Shown here one piece after another: positions 26,563-34,507 of a stretch of 54,278 nucleotides of DNA (position 1 is its first letter; every line of letters starts with the position of its first letter). The translations under genes and the position numbers were made by a program. The notes beneath the pieces were generated by a model. The model did not search any database and was not told the origin of the DNA. It worked only from the letters and a program-made list of their open reading frames with translations. The DNA comes from Nitratireductor pacificus pht-3B. Lineage in GTDB: Bacteria; Pseudomonadota; Alphaproteobacteria; Rhizobiales; Rhizobiaceae. The DNA lies in the NCBI RefSeq assembly GCF_000300335.1, contig NZ_AMRM01000028.1:1-54278 (forward strand), written 5' to 3'.

Positions 26563-26803
26563 CGGGCGGGGTCTCCGATGGGACGGTGGAAGGGCGGTGC
26601 GGGAAGGACCCCTCTCTTGCGATTTCTAACACTTAGCCTTTGGCTAAGGTGTTGAAATCGCTTTCTCTCCCGCAAGGGGAGAGATGGAGCGCCTGTCGTC
26701 GATGCCGGCGTATCTCCCCCCTTGCGGGGGAGAAAGCAAATTCCCGGGCTTGGCGAAGCCAAGTTCTTGGAATTTGCAAGAGAGGGGTTCTCCACCAGCA
26801 CCA
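26563..26803. repeat. Cluster of palindromic repeats between hyuA and hyuB
   Basis: The spacer holds three inverted repeats: CTCTCCC/GGGGAGAG (26665-26683), TCTCCCCC/GGGGGAGA (26713-26733), and a larger nested hairpin in which GCAAATTCC (26736-26744) pairs with GGAATTTGC (26769-26777) around CTTGGC/GCCAAG. No coding sequence is seen. In other genomes hyuA and hyuB usually touch, so the repeats probably inserted within the operon. Confidence 0.6.
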
Positions 26804-28885
26804 TCACACCCCCACCGAAATCACGATGTTCCCGTCCGCATCGGACACCGCCCGATCCCCCGGCTCGATGACCGTCGTGGTGTCGAGCTGTTCGAGGATC
26901 GCCGGTCCCTCGATCGCCGCGTCGAGCGGCAGTTTCTCGCGGGTGTAAACGGGCGTGTCGTGCCACGCCCCGGCGAACCAGACCCGCCGCGTCTCGCTCA
27001 GCGCCCCGCCGAGCGTCGCCACGCGCCCTGCCGGATCGATCAGGCTGGCGAGGTCGATGCCGGCGCGCGCACCGATCACCGATGTGTTCAGATTGACGAG
27101 ACTGGCGCGGATTTCCGGCAGCCGGACCTTGAAGCGGGCGAAATAGGCCTCCTCGAACAGGCGTTGCATCGTGTCGCGGTCGATCTCCGGGCCGGGCAGG
27201 GGCACGTTGATCAGATGCGTCTGGCCGACGAACTGCATGTCCGCCGAATGCATGCATTCGATGCGCTCCGGCCGGACGGTCTCCTTGGCGATCAGCGCCT
27301 CGCCCTCGGCGCGCTGGGCGTCGAGTACGTCCCTGACCAGCGCGGTGTCGAGGCTCGCGACAGGCCGGTTCACCGTGCGCACGAAATCGTGCCGGAGATC
27401 GGCCACCACGCAGCCGAGCGCGTTGGTGATGCCGGGCCGCGCCGGCACCATGACGCGCGGAATGCCGAGTTCGCGGGCAAGGGCGGCCGCATGCAGCGGC
27501 CCGGCGCCGCCGAAGGCGAACAGCGCGAAATCGCGCGGGTCGTGGCCCTTGCCGAGCGAGACCATGCGGATCGCGCCGGCCATCTTGATGTTGGCGATCC
27601 GCAGCACCGCGCCGGCCGCCTCGACACCGGAAAGGCGCAAGGGGTTGCCGAGCATTTCTGAAAAGACCGCCTCCACATCGGCGACGGAGACGGGGTTGTC
27701 GACCGACAGCAGCTTCCGAGGGTTCAGCCGGCCGAGGAGGAGATTGGCGTCGGAGATGGTCGGTTCCGTGCCACCGCGGCCGTAGCAGATCGGGCCGGGT
27801 TGCGCGCCGGCGCTCTGCGGCCCGACTTCCAGAAGCCCGGCGTCGTTGACGCGGGCGATCGAGCCGCCGCCGGCGCCCACCGTGTGCACGTCGACCATCG
27901 GCACGTGGATCGGCATCGCGTACTCCACCTCGATCTCGTTGGAGACCGCCGGCCGCGCGCCGCGCACCAGCGCCACGTCCGTGGAGGTGCCGCCCATGTC
28001 GTAGGTGATGAGGTTGTCGATGCCGGCGCTGCGCCCGGTGTAAGCTGCCGCCATCACGCCGGAGGCCGGGCCGGACATCACGGTCTTCGCCGCCTCGCGC
28101 GCCACATGGGCGGCGGAGATCATGCCGCCATTGCCGTTCATCACGAGAAAGTCGCGGGCATAGCCGAGACCCTTCAGCTCGTTCGACAGCCGGGCGACAT
28201 AGCGCTCCAGGATCGGCTGTACCGAGGCGTTGACGGCGGCGGTCACGCCGCGCTCGAACTCACGCGCTTCCGAGAGGAGGGCGTGTCCAGCGGTGATGTA
28301 TTCGTTGGGCCACACTTCGGCGGCGATTTCCGCCGCGCGCTTCTCATGCGCCGGGTTCGCGTAGGCATGCAGGAAGTGGATCACCAGAGAAACGCAGCCG
28401 GCGTCGAGAAGGGTCCTAACCGCCGCGCGCACGCCGTCCTCGTCGAGCGGGGTCAGCACGTTGCCGGCGGCGTCCATGCGCTCGGCGACCTCCAGCCGCA
28501 GGTCGCGCGGGATGACCGGCGCGAACGTGCCGGTCATGCCATAGGCCTGCGGCCGGGTGCGGCGGCCCAGCTCGATGATGTCGCGGAAGCCGGCGGTGGT
28601 GATCATGCCCGTCCGGGCAAGCTGCCGTTCCAGCACGGCGTTGGTCGTCGTTGTCGTGCCGTGCACGATCAGGCCGATCGCGGATGCCGGCACGCCGGTC
28701 GAGCGGATGGCTTCGACGACGCCGAAAGCCTGGTTTTCGATGGTCGTCGGGGTCTTGGCGACGCGGACGCGCGCACCCATATCGGGGTCTGCCGGCGTGT
28801 CGATCAGGATCAGGTCCGTAAAGGTGCCGCCGACGTCGATGCCGGCGACGATGGAGCCCGAATTGATGCCATTTTTCTCATTCAT
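26804..28885 (-). CDS. hyuA: Hydantoinase A / oxoprolinase family protein
   Basis: A 693-residue HyuA-type ATP-binding subunit of the ASKHA fold. The phosphate-binding N-terminus IDVGGTFTDLILID is at about 15-28, VHGTTTTTNAVLER follows near 75-88, and the ATPase core contains YDMGGTSTDVAL and FGGAGPLHAAALA. It is paired with HyuB for ATP-dependent lactam or hydantoin opening. It is the first gene of the minus-strand unit and is divergent from fpr, so their promoters share the 230-base gap at 28886-29115. Confidence 0.9.
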   Translation of the reverse strand: MNEKNGINSGSIVAGIDVGGTFTDLILIDTPADPDMGARVRVAKTPTTIENQAFGVVEAIRSTGVPASAIGLIVHGTTTTTNAVLERQLARTGMITTAGFRDIIELGRRTRPQAYGMTGTFAPVIPRDLRLEVAERMDAAGNVLTPLDEDGVRAAVRTLLDAGCVSLVIHFLHAYANPAHEKRAAEIAAEVWPNEYITAGHALLSEAREFERGVTAAVNASVQPILERYVARLSNELKGLGYARDFLVMNGNGGMISAAHVAREAAKTVMSGPASGVMAAAYTGRSAGIDNLITYDMGGTSTDVALVRGARPAVSNEIEVEYAMPIHVPMVDVHTVGAGGGSIARVNDAGLLEVGPQSAGAQPGPICYGRGGTEPTISDANLLLGRLNPRKLLSVDNPVSVADVEAVFSEMLGNPLRLSGVEAAGAVLRIANIKMAGAIRMVSLGKGHDPRDFALFAFGGAGPLHAAALARELGIPRVMVPARPGITNALGCVVADLRHDFVRTVNRPVASLDTALVRDVLDAQRAEGEALIAKETVRPERIECMHSADMQFVGQTHLINVPLPGPEIDRDTMQRLFEEAYFARFKVRLPEIRASLVNLNTSVIGARAGIDLASLIDPAGRVATLGGALSETRRVWFAGAWHDTPVYTREKLPLDAAIEGPAILEQLDTTTVIEPGDRAVSDADGNIVISVGV

Positions 28886-28995
28886 GGGGTGAATCCGGAA
28901 TGCGAAACCTTCTTTGGCCCGATGATATGAAATAGATGTCGGAATGCGCGAACCTTGACGTCAAATTCATTTGTATACTAATAAACTTGGCAAGC

Positions 28996-29039
28996 AAGAG
29001 CCCGGCAAGACCCCGATAAGACCCGGGCAAGAGCCTCCG
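28996..29039 (+). promoter_or_regulatory. Four 11-bp tandem repeats in the fpr leader
   Basis: AAGAGCCCGGC, AAGACCCCGAT, AAGACCCGGGC and AAGAGCCTCCG follow one another without gaps. The first four bases and the CC at positions 6-7 are the same in all. The 11-base period is close to one helical turn, so the copies would face the same side of the DNA. An AT-rich TATACT (28974-28979), possibly a -10 element, lies just upstream. This may be a regulator-binding array for fpr or hyuA; no known box is recognised. Confidence 0.45.
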
Positions 29040-29115
29040 TCGATCACGGCTTTGACGTTTGCAATCGCATCGAAAACCAGCATACAGATCTCCGACCGAG
29101 TGAGGGAAGTTATCC

Positions 29116-29943
29116 ATGGACAGCGCTGCGCTGAGCGAGACCAAGACCGAGAAGGCCCCCGATTTCCCGACGCCCGCAGGCTGCTTTGCCGAGCGCGTGA
29201 CGTCGGTCAAGCACTATACCGACCGGCTGTTCTCGTTCCGCATCACGCGGCCGCAGAGCTTCCGCTTCCGCTCGGGCGAATTCGTGATGATCGGCCTGCC
29301 GAACGCCGAGAAGCCGGTTTTCCGCGCCTATTCCATTGCCAGCCCGAGCTGGGACGAGGAGGTCGAGTTCTTCTCGATCAAGGTGCCGGACGGTCCGCTG
29401 ACCCAGCATCTGCAGAAGATCCAGCCGGGCGACACCGTGCTGATGCGCCAGAAGTCGACGGGCACGCTGGTCAACGACGCGCTGACGCCGGCCAGGAACC
29501 TCTACATGATCTCCACCGGTACGGGCATCGCGCCCTTCGCCAGCCTGATCCGCGATCCGGAGACCTATGAGAAGTTCGAGAACATCATCCTGACGCACAC
29601 CTGCCGCGACGTGGCCGAGCTTGACTACGGCACGGAGCTGGTGGCCTCGCTCAAGGACGATCCGCTGATCGGCGAGCTGGTCGAGGGCCGGCTCACGCAT
29701 TTCACCTCGACGACGCGCGAGACCTCGCCCGTGATGGGCCGCATCACGACGCTGATCGAGAATGGCGGGCTGTTCAAGGCGCTCGGCACGGAGCCGTTCG
29801 ACCGCGCCAAGGACCGCATCATGATCTGCGGCTCGATGGACATGCTGAAGGACGTCAAGGCGCTGGTGGAAAAGGCCGGCCTCGAGGAAGGCTCCAACGC
29901 CGAACCCGCCGACTTCGTCGTCGAACGCGCTTTCGTCGGCTGA
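29116..29943 (+). CDS. fpr: Ferredoxin-NADP+ reductase
   Basis: A 275-residue FAD enzyme that passes electrons between NADPH and ferredoxin or flavodoxin. The FAD-binding RAYSIAS is at 70-76, the NADP-binding STGTGIAPF at 133-141, and the C-terminal FVVERAFVG matches bacterial FPR proteins, which end close to the flavin. Length is about 18 residues more than E. coli or Azotobacter FPR because of an N-terminal extension. It is a single gene; in other bacteria fpr answers to oxidative stress, and the tandem repeats in its leader hint at a dedicated regulator here. Confidence 0.93.
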   Translation: MDSAALSETKTEKAPDFPTPAGCFAERVTSVKHYTDRLFSFRITRPQSFRFRSGEFVMIGLPNAEKPVFRAYSIASPSWDEEVEFFSIKVPDGPLTQHLQKIQPGDTVLMRQKSTGTLVNDALTPARNLYMISTGTGIAPFASLIRDPETYEKFENIILTHTCRDVAELDYGTELVASLKDDPLIGELVEGRLTHFTSTTRETSPVMGRITTLIENGGLFKALGTEPFDRAKDRIMICGSMDMLKDVKALVEKAGLEEGSNAEPADFVVERAFVG

Positions 29944-29960
29944 GGCCATCGCCGCGAACG

Positions 29961-30011
29961 CAGGACACCGGCATCGCCACCGCGTCCTTCTCCCCGTGAA
30001 CGGGGAGAAGG
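29961..30011. repeat. 51-base repeat, copy 1
   Basis: It begins CAGGACACCGG and ends in the palindrome CCTTCTCCCCGT/ACGGGGAGAAGG. Copy 2 (30040-30090) matches at 47 of 51 positions; two of the four differences fall at the palindrome centre. Confidence 0.7.
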
Positions 30012-30039
30012 AGAGGCGCTTCCCGTTGCAGGATTCCAC

Positions 30040-30090
30040 CAGGACACCGGCATGGCCACCCCGTCCTTCTCCCCGTTCACGGGGAGAAGG
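30040..30090. repeat. 51-base repeat, copy 2
   Basis: Same element as 29961-30011 in the same direction, 28 bases downstream of it. The pair probably arose by tandem duplication. Confidence 0.7.
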
Positions 30091-30199
30091 GCCGGCAGGC
30101 GGATGAGGGGCGGGCGCCAGCGCTTCTGTCTCCGCACCTGCCATCCGCGACCGATCCCATAACCCTCGGCGCTTGCCCCTCATCCGGCCCTTTGGGCCA

Positions 30200-30225
30200 C
30201 CTTCTCCCCGCAGGAGGGGAGAAGG
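30200..30225. repeat. CCTTCTCCCC-type palindrome, third copy
   Basis: CCTTCTCCCC (30200-30209) and GGGGAGAAGG (30216-30225) around GCAGGA, followed by AGAGGCGC exactly as after copy 1. Confidence 0.6.
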
Positions 30226-30257
30226 AGAGGCGCGTGCATCGTTCTGCGCCACGTTCC

Positions 30258-30291
30258 GGCATGGACCCCCAGGTCAAGCCGGGGATGACGA
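30258..30291. repeat. Left arm of a 34-base inverted pair
   Basis: It begins GGCATGGACCCCCAGG and ends GGGGATGACGA. Its reverse complement occurs at 30352-30385 with one mismatch in 34. The same family is seen at 13735-13776. Confidence 0.7.
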
Positions 30292-30351
30292 GCTGAGGAC
30301 GGGTTCATGCCAATCGTCGACATTGGTGATCTGCGGTGTCTGTCGCGCCTT

Positions 30352-30385
30352 TCGTCATCCCCGGCTTGACCTGGGGATCCATGCC
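30352..30385. repeat. Right arm of a 34-base inverted pair
   Basis: Reverse complement of 30258-30291 (33 of 34). The 60 bases between the arms hold no gene. The pair could fold into one long hairpin if transcribed, or mark two insertions in opposite directions. Confidence 0.7.
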
Positions 30386-30489
30386 AGACCCGCGCCATTG
30401 CCGCAGCGGTGCCGGCGGCGCGCCTGTCGCAGGCCGCAACACCATCCCCCGCCCTTGACCGCGCAAGCCATTCATGGCAAAAGCACCTC

Positions 30490-30517
30490 ATATATATCCA
30501 TAAATCCGGAAATATAG
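30490..30517 (+). promoter_or_regulatory. Candidate ArsR operator overlapping the arsR ribosome site
   Basis: An AT-rich imperfect dyad, TATATATCC ... GGAAATATA, lies directly before the arsR ATG at 30522, in a region that is otherwise GC-rich. ArsR-family repressors bind such AT-rich dyads and autoregulate. The dyad is imperfect, so this is a moderate call. Confidence 0.4.
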
Positions 30518-30521
30518 AATC

Positions 30522-30854
30522 ATGAACAAGCCTGCTGCCATCACGGCTCTCTCCGCCCTCGGGCAGGAGACGCGGCTCGACGTGTTTCGCCTGCTGGTAC
30601 AGGCTGGCGCCGAGGGGCTGCCGGCGGGCGCCATCGCGGAGCGGCTCGGCGTCGTGCAGAACACCGCCTCGGCGCATCTCAAGCTGCTCGCGCAGGCGGG
30701 TCTCATCCGGTCCGAGCGCCAGGGGCGGGTCGTCCGCTACATGGCCGACATGACCGGCTTCCGCGACCTGCTCGCCTATCTGATGGAAGACTGCTGCAAC
30801 GGAAATCCCGATCTCTGCCGTCCCGTCATCGAGGCGGTGGCGTGTCATTGCTAG
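30522..30854 (+). CDS. arsR: ArsR/SmtB-family arsenic-responsive repressor
   Basis: A 110-residue winged-helix repressor. The DNA-recognition helix is in VVQNTASAHLKLLAQAGLI (residues 44-62) and the wing in SERQGRVVRY. The usual CVC sensor of E. coli ArsR in helix alpha-3 is absent. Instead Cys91-Cys92, Cys99, Cys108 and Cys110 cluster at the C-terminus (EDCCNGNPDLC), like the alternative As(III) site described for Acidithiobacillus ArsR. It heads a plus-strand arsenic operon and should release it when arsenite binds. Confidence 0.9.
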   Translation: MNKPAAITALSALGQETRLDVFRLLVQAGAEGLPAGAIAERLGVVQNTASAHLKLLAQAGLIRSERQGRVVRYMADMTGFRDLLAYLMEDCCNGNPDLCRPVIEAVACHC

Positions 30855-30866
30855 GAGCGTGCCGCC

Positions 30867-31376
30867 ATGAGCGACCAGCCCTTCAACGTTCTGTTCCTCT
30901 GCACCGGAAATTCCGCCCGCTCCATTCTCGCCGAGGCGATCCTCAACCGGGTCGGTGTTGGCCGCTTCAGGGCCTTTTCCGCAGGCTCCAACCCGAAGGG
31001 CGCGGTCCATCCCTACGCGCTCGATCTGCTCGAGCAGATGAACCATGACGTCTCCTTCGCCCGCTCCAAGGACTGGGCCGAGTTCGCCGAACCAGGCGCG
31101 CCGGAGATGAACTTCGTCTTCACGCTGTGCGACAGCGCGGCGACGGAAGCCTGTCCGGTCTGGCCGGGCCAGCCGATGACAGCCCACTGGGGCCTGCCCG
31201 ACCCGGCGGCCGCCACCGGCACGGAGGCGGAAAAGCACCTCGCCTTCGCCGACGCCTATCGCATGCTCACCAACCGCCTCTCCGTCTTCACCGCCCTGCC
31301 GCTCGCCTCGCTCGACCGGCTGTCGCTGCAACGCCGGCTCGACGATATCGGCCGCCGGCTCCCCGAAGCCGGCTGA
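30867..31376 (+). CDS. arsC: Arsenate reductase, low-molecular-weight phosphatase type
   Basis: A 169-residue reductase turning arsenate into arsenite. The P-loop CTGNSARS gives nucleophile Cys12 and Arg18. Cys88 (FTLCDS) and Cys96 (TEACP), eight apart, match the redox pair of thioredoxin-coupled ArsC from Staphylococcus and Bacillus. The aspartate in LPDPAA is the probable acid/base. It is 12 bases downstream of arsR and is followed by the ACR3 pump, so arsenite is made where it can be exported. Confidence 0.9.
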   Translation: MSDQPFNVLFLCTGNSARSILAEAILNRVGVGRFRAFSAGSNPKGAVHPYALDLLEQMNHDVSFARSKDWAEFAEPGAPEMNFVFTLCDSAATEACPVWPGQPMTAHWGLPDPAAATGTEAEKHLAFADAYRMLTNRLSVFTALPLASLDRLSLQRRLDDIGRRLPEAG

Positions 31377-31391
31377 ACCACAGGAAAGACC

Positions 31392-32471
31392 ATGACCGAA
31401 CACGTTCTGGACCGCGCCGCGCCGCCCGCCGGCGGCATCGGCTTCTTCGAGAAATACCTGTCCGTCTGGGTGGCGCTCAGCATCGTCGCGGGTGTCGCGC
31501 TGGGCAATCTGATGCCCGGCCTGTTCGGCTTCCTCGCTTCGCTGGAATATGCCTCGGTCAATCTGGTGGTCGCCGTGCTCATCTGGGCGATGGTGTTCCC
31601 GATGATGGTCAATGTCGACTTCGCCAGCCTCAGCCATATCGGCGACCGGCCGAAGGGCCTCGTCCTGACGCTCGCCGTCAACTGGCTGATCAAGCCCTTC
31701 ACCATGGCGGCGCTCGGCGTGCTGTTCTTCGAGCATGTCTTCGCGCCGTGGATCGAGCCCGCCGACGCACAGCAGTACATCGCCGGCCTGATCCTGCTGG
31801 GCGCCGCGCCCTGCACGGCGATGGTCTTCGTGTGGAGCCAGCTCACCCGCGGCGACGCCACCTACACGCTGGTGCAGGTGTCGCTCAACGACGTGGTGAT
31901 GATCTTCGCCTTCGCGCCCATCGTCGCCCTGCTGCTCGGCGTCACCGACATTGCGGTGCCGTGGGAGACGCTGCTTCTGGCGACGGGCCTCTATGTGGTC
32001 GTTCCGCTGGTCGCCGGGGCCCTCACCCGAAAATGGCTGACCGGCCGCGCCTCGGGCGCCGAGGCTGAAAAGGCCGTCGCACGCTTCACCGCGTCTCTGA
32101 AACCCGTCTCCGTGATCGGCCTCCTGGTCACCGTCGTGCTGCTGTTCGGCTTCCAGGGGCATGTCATCGTCGAGCGGCCCATCCTGATCGTGCTGATCGC
32201 CGTGCCGCTACTGATCCAGTCCTACGGCATCTTCTTCCTGACCTATTTCGCGGCCCGCATCTGGAAGGTGCCGTTCAACGTCGCCGCGCCCTGCGCCCTG
32301 ATCGGCACGTCGAACTTCTTCGAGCTGGCGGTGGCCGTCGCCATCAGCCTGTTCGGCTTGAATTCCGGCGCCGCCCTTGCGACGGTGGTCGGCGTTCTGG
32401 TGGAGGTGCCGGTGATGTTGTCGCTGGTCGCCTTCGCCAACCGCACGAGAGACTGGTTTCCCCAAAGCTGA
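31392..32471 (+). CDS. acr3: ACR3-family arsenite efflux permease
   Basis: A 359-residue inner-membrane exporter with about ten hydrophobic segments. The conserved cysteine in [14 protein letters not shown] is Cys141, and [14 protein letters not shown] and [14 protein letters not shown] are typical ACR3 stretches. It expels arsenite made by the two reductases that flank it. Sometimes annotated arsB, but it belongs to the ACR3 group, not the ArsB antiporter family. Confidence 0.93.
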   Translation: MTEHVLDRAAPPAGGIGFFEKYLSVWVALSIVAGVALGNLMPGLFGFLASLEYASVNLVVAVLIWAMVFPMMVNVDFASLSHIGDRPKGLVLTLAVNWLIKPFTMAALGVLFFEHVFAPWIEPADAQQYIAGLILLGAAPCTAMVFVWSQLTRGDATYTLVQVSLNDVVMIFAFAPIVALLLGVTDIAVPWETLLLATGLYVVVPLVAGALTRKWLTGRASGAEAEKAVARFTASLKPVSVIGLLVTVVLLFGFQGHVIVERPILIVLIAVPLLIQSYGIFFLTYFAARIWKVPFNVAAPCALIGTSNFFELAVAVAISLFGLNSGAALATVVGVLVEVPVMLSLVAFANRTRDWFPQS

Positions 32472-32482
32472 GCGAGAGACGA

Positions 32483-32881
32483 ATGAGCGCCACGATCTAT
32501 CACAACCCCAAATGCGGCACGTCGCGCAATGTGCTCGCCATGCTGCGCGCGGCCGGCGAGGAGCCGGTGGTGGTCGAGTATCTGAAGACGCCGCCGTCGC
32601 GCGAGAAACTGGTCTCGCTGATCGCCGCCATGGGTATCACGCCGCGCGATCTCCTGCGCCAGAAGGGCACGCCCCATGACGAGCTCGGCCTCGGCGATGC
32701 GAAATGGAGCGACGATCAGCTGATCGACTTCATGATCGAGCATCCGATCCTCATCAACCGCCCCGTCGTCGAAACCTCGCTGGGCACGAAGCTGTGCCGT
32801 CCGTCGGAGACGGTTCTGGAGATCCTGCCGGAAGGAGCGGTGAAATCCTTCACCAAGGAGGACGGCGAGGTGGTGAAGTAG
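32483..32881 (+). CDS. arsC: Arsenate reductase, glutaredoxin (Spx/ArsC) type
   Basis: A 132-residue protein of the thioredoxin-fold ArsC family, unrelated to the phosphatase-type ArsC two genes upstream. The active-site Cys11 is in HNPKCGTSR, and the arsenate-binding arginine is in INRPVVET. Length and features match E. coli R773 ArsC (glutaredoxin-dependent). It closes the arsenic operon, 11 bases after the pump. Possessing both types gives two electron sources for the same reaction. Confidence 0.9.
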   Translation: MSATIYHNPKCGTSRNVLAMLRAAGEEPVVVEYLKTPPSREKLVSLIAAMGITPRDLLRQKGTPHDELGLGDAKWSDDQLIDFMIEHPILINRPVVETSLGTKLCRPSETVLEILPEGAVKSFTKEDGEVVK

Positions 32882-32949
32882 GGACGGCGTCGGGCCGCGA
32901 CAGGCTTACACGTTGACGGCGGCGGCGGCGCGGGCGAGGGTGCCGGCCC

Positions 32950-34344
32950 GTGAGCACGGATCGAAAAACGCCGCCGCCGCCGATCCCCGCGCGGATCTGG
33001 AAGATCGCCGCCGTCACCGGCGCCGGCGCGTTCATGGCGATGCTCGATTCGACCGTCGTCAATCTGGCGCTTGAGACCATCCGCGCCGATTTCGGCGCCA
33101 GCCTGTCCCTGATCCAGTGGATCGCCACCGTCTATCTGATCGCGCTCGCCATCTCGCTGCCGGCTGCCGCCTTCCTCGGCAACCGCTTCGGCTATGGCCG
33201 GCTGTGGGCCGGCAGCCTGGCGGGCTTCGTGGCGGCGTCGGTCCTGTGCGCCGTCGCGCCCGGGCCGCTGAGCCTGATCGGGGCGCGCTTCCTGCAGGGG
33301 CTGGCCGGCGGCCTGATGGTGCCGGCGGGGCAGGCGGTCATCGGCGCAGCCGCCGGGCCCAAGCAGCTCGGCCGCATCATGGGCGCGCTCGGTCTCGTGG
33401 TGGCGCTCGGTCCCGCCATCGGCCCGGCGCTCGGCGGCCTGCTGCTCGATCATGCGTCCTGGCGCTGGCTGTTCTGGATCAACGTGCCGGTCGGCGTCGC
33501 CGCGCTCATCCTGGCGCGCGGCCTGGTGCCGGGCGGCGAGCGGGACGACACGCGCCGGCTCGATGTCCGGGGGCTGTTCCTGCTCGGCGCGGGGCTGCCG
33601 CTGCTGCTCTATGGCGCGACCGAAATCGGCGCGGAAGGCGCCGGGGCGCGAAACCTTCTCGTCGTCGCGGCGGGCCTCCTGCTCGCCGCCGGCTTCGTGC
33701 TCGGCGCCCGGCGGTCGCAGCAGCCGCTCATCGATCTCGGCCTGCTGCGCCGTCCCGTCTTCGCCACCGCGACGGCCATCACGGGCCTGACCGGCATCAA
33801 CATGTATGGCGGGCTTCTGCTCCTGCCGCTCTATCTGCAGGTGGTCGCCGGGCGCGACACGGTGGAGACAGGCTTCCTGCTGCTCGCCATGGGGCTGGGC
33901 AGCGCCCTGGCGCTGCCGGTCGGCGGAATGCTGACGGACCGGTTCGGCGCGGGCCGGGTGAGCTTCGCCGGCGTGCTGGCGCTGCTTGTCAGCACCGTGC
34001 CGTTTCTCCTGCCGTCGCCCCCGGCGGCGGCGCTCCTGGCGCCGGTCCTCGTCCTGCGCGGCGTCGGCATGGCGCTCGGCCAGATGCCGGCGATGTCGGC
34101 GGCCTATGCGGCGGCGCGCAAGTCGGAAATGGGCGATGCGGCGACGCTGGTCAACATCGTCCAGCGGCTCGGCGGGGCGATCGGCGCGGTCGGCGTCGTC
34201 GTGGTTCTGGCGCAGGGGCACGACGCGGCCGGCTATGTCTGGGCTTTCGCCCTCCTGGCCGCCGTCTCCGCGCTGACCATGGTGCTGGCGATGGCGCTCA
34301 CGCGACGGGCGCGCATGGCCGAACGCGAGCCCGCGGCAGGCTGA
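32950..34344 (+). CDS. MFS drug exporter, DHA2 (14-TM) family
   Basis: A 464-residue inner-membrane transporter. MAMLDSTVVNLALETI near residue 31 is the DHA2 motif D1, and TVYLIALAISLPAAAFLGNRFGYGRLW carries loop motif A in segments 3-4; Pro/Gly-rich motif C follows (GLVVALGPAIGPALGG). It looks like an EmrB/QacA-type proton-coupled exporter with about 14 helices. The substrate is unknown. The start is GTG 32950 with a poor ribosome site. It follows the arsenic operon by 68 bases and could be co-transcribed, but a role in arsenic export is not supported by family. Confidence 0.85.
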   Translation: MSTDRKTPPPPIPARIWKIAAVTGAGAFMAMLDSTVVNLALETIRADFGASLSLIQWIATVYLIALAISLPAAAFLGNRFGYGRLWAGSLAGFVAASVLCAVAPGPLSLIGARFLQGLAGGLMVPAGQAVIGAAAGPKQLGRIMGALGLVVALGPAIGPALGGLLLDHASWRWLFWINVPVGVAALILARGLVPGGERDDTRRLDVRGLFLLGAGLPLLLYGATEIGAEGAGARNLLVVAAGLLLAAGFVLGARRSQQPLIDLGLLRRPVFATATAITGLTGINMYGGLLLLPLYLQVVAGRDTVETGFLLLAMGLGSALALPVGGMLTDRFGAGRVSFAGVLALLVSTVPFLLPSPPAAALLAPVLVLRGVGMALGQMPAMSAAYAAARKSEMGDAATLVNIVQRLGGAIGAVGVVVVLAQGHDAAGYVWAFALLAAVSALTMVLAMALTRRARMAEREPAAG

Positions 34345-34507
34345 GCTCCGCCGCCGCCGCAACGCTGCCATGCGTCAAATCCTGTCTTTGCTTCTGTACA
34401 TTCGGCTGCGGCCCGCGTAGTTACGGCGCAAAGCGTCGGCGGGAAGCCTCGCCGCGCGCCCACGAAATGACCGGCGGGCGCGCCACACCGTTTCCGAAAG
34501 AAGATTG

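Larger units (their letters stand above)
29944..30521. other. Gene-free region filled with intergenic repeats
   Basis: 578 bases between fpr and the arsenic operon. It holds two 51-base direct copies, a third related palindrome, a 34-base inverted pair, and at the right end the arsR promoter. The open frames here are repeat shadows. The dense nesting suggests a landing spot for mobile palindromic elements. Confidence 0.55.

Noticed and set aside
28959-28979. Strong sigma-70 promoter TTGACG ... TATACT before fpr
   Set aside because: Both boxes look good but are only 13 bases apart, too close for a normal promoter; TATACT may still be a -10 with a poor -35.
30258-30385. Insertion sequence bounded by 34-base terminal repeats
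   Set aside because: The interval between the arms is only 60 bases with no transposase and no target-site duplication that I can see; it fits two copies of a short palindromic repeat better.
32950-34344. MFS transporter as an arsenic-specific exporter
   Set aside because: It belongs to the DHA2 drug-exporter family; being next to the arsenic operon is not enough, and ACR3 already fills the role.
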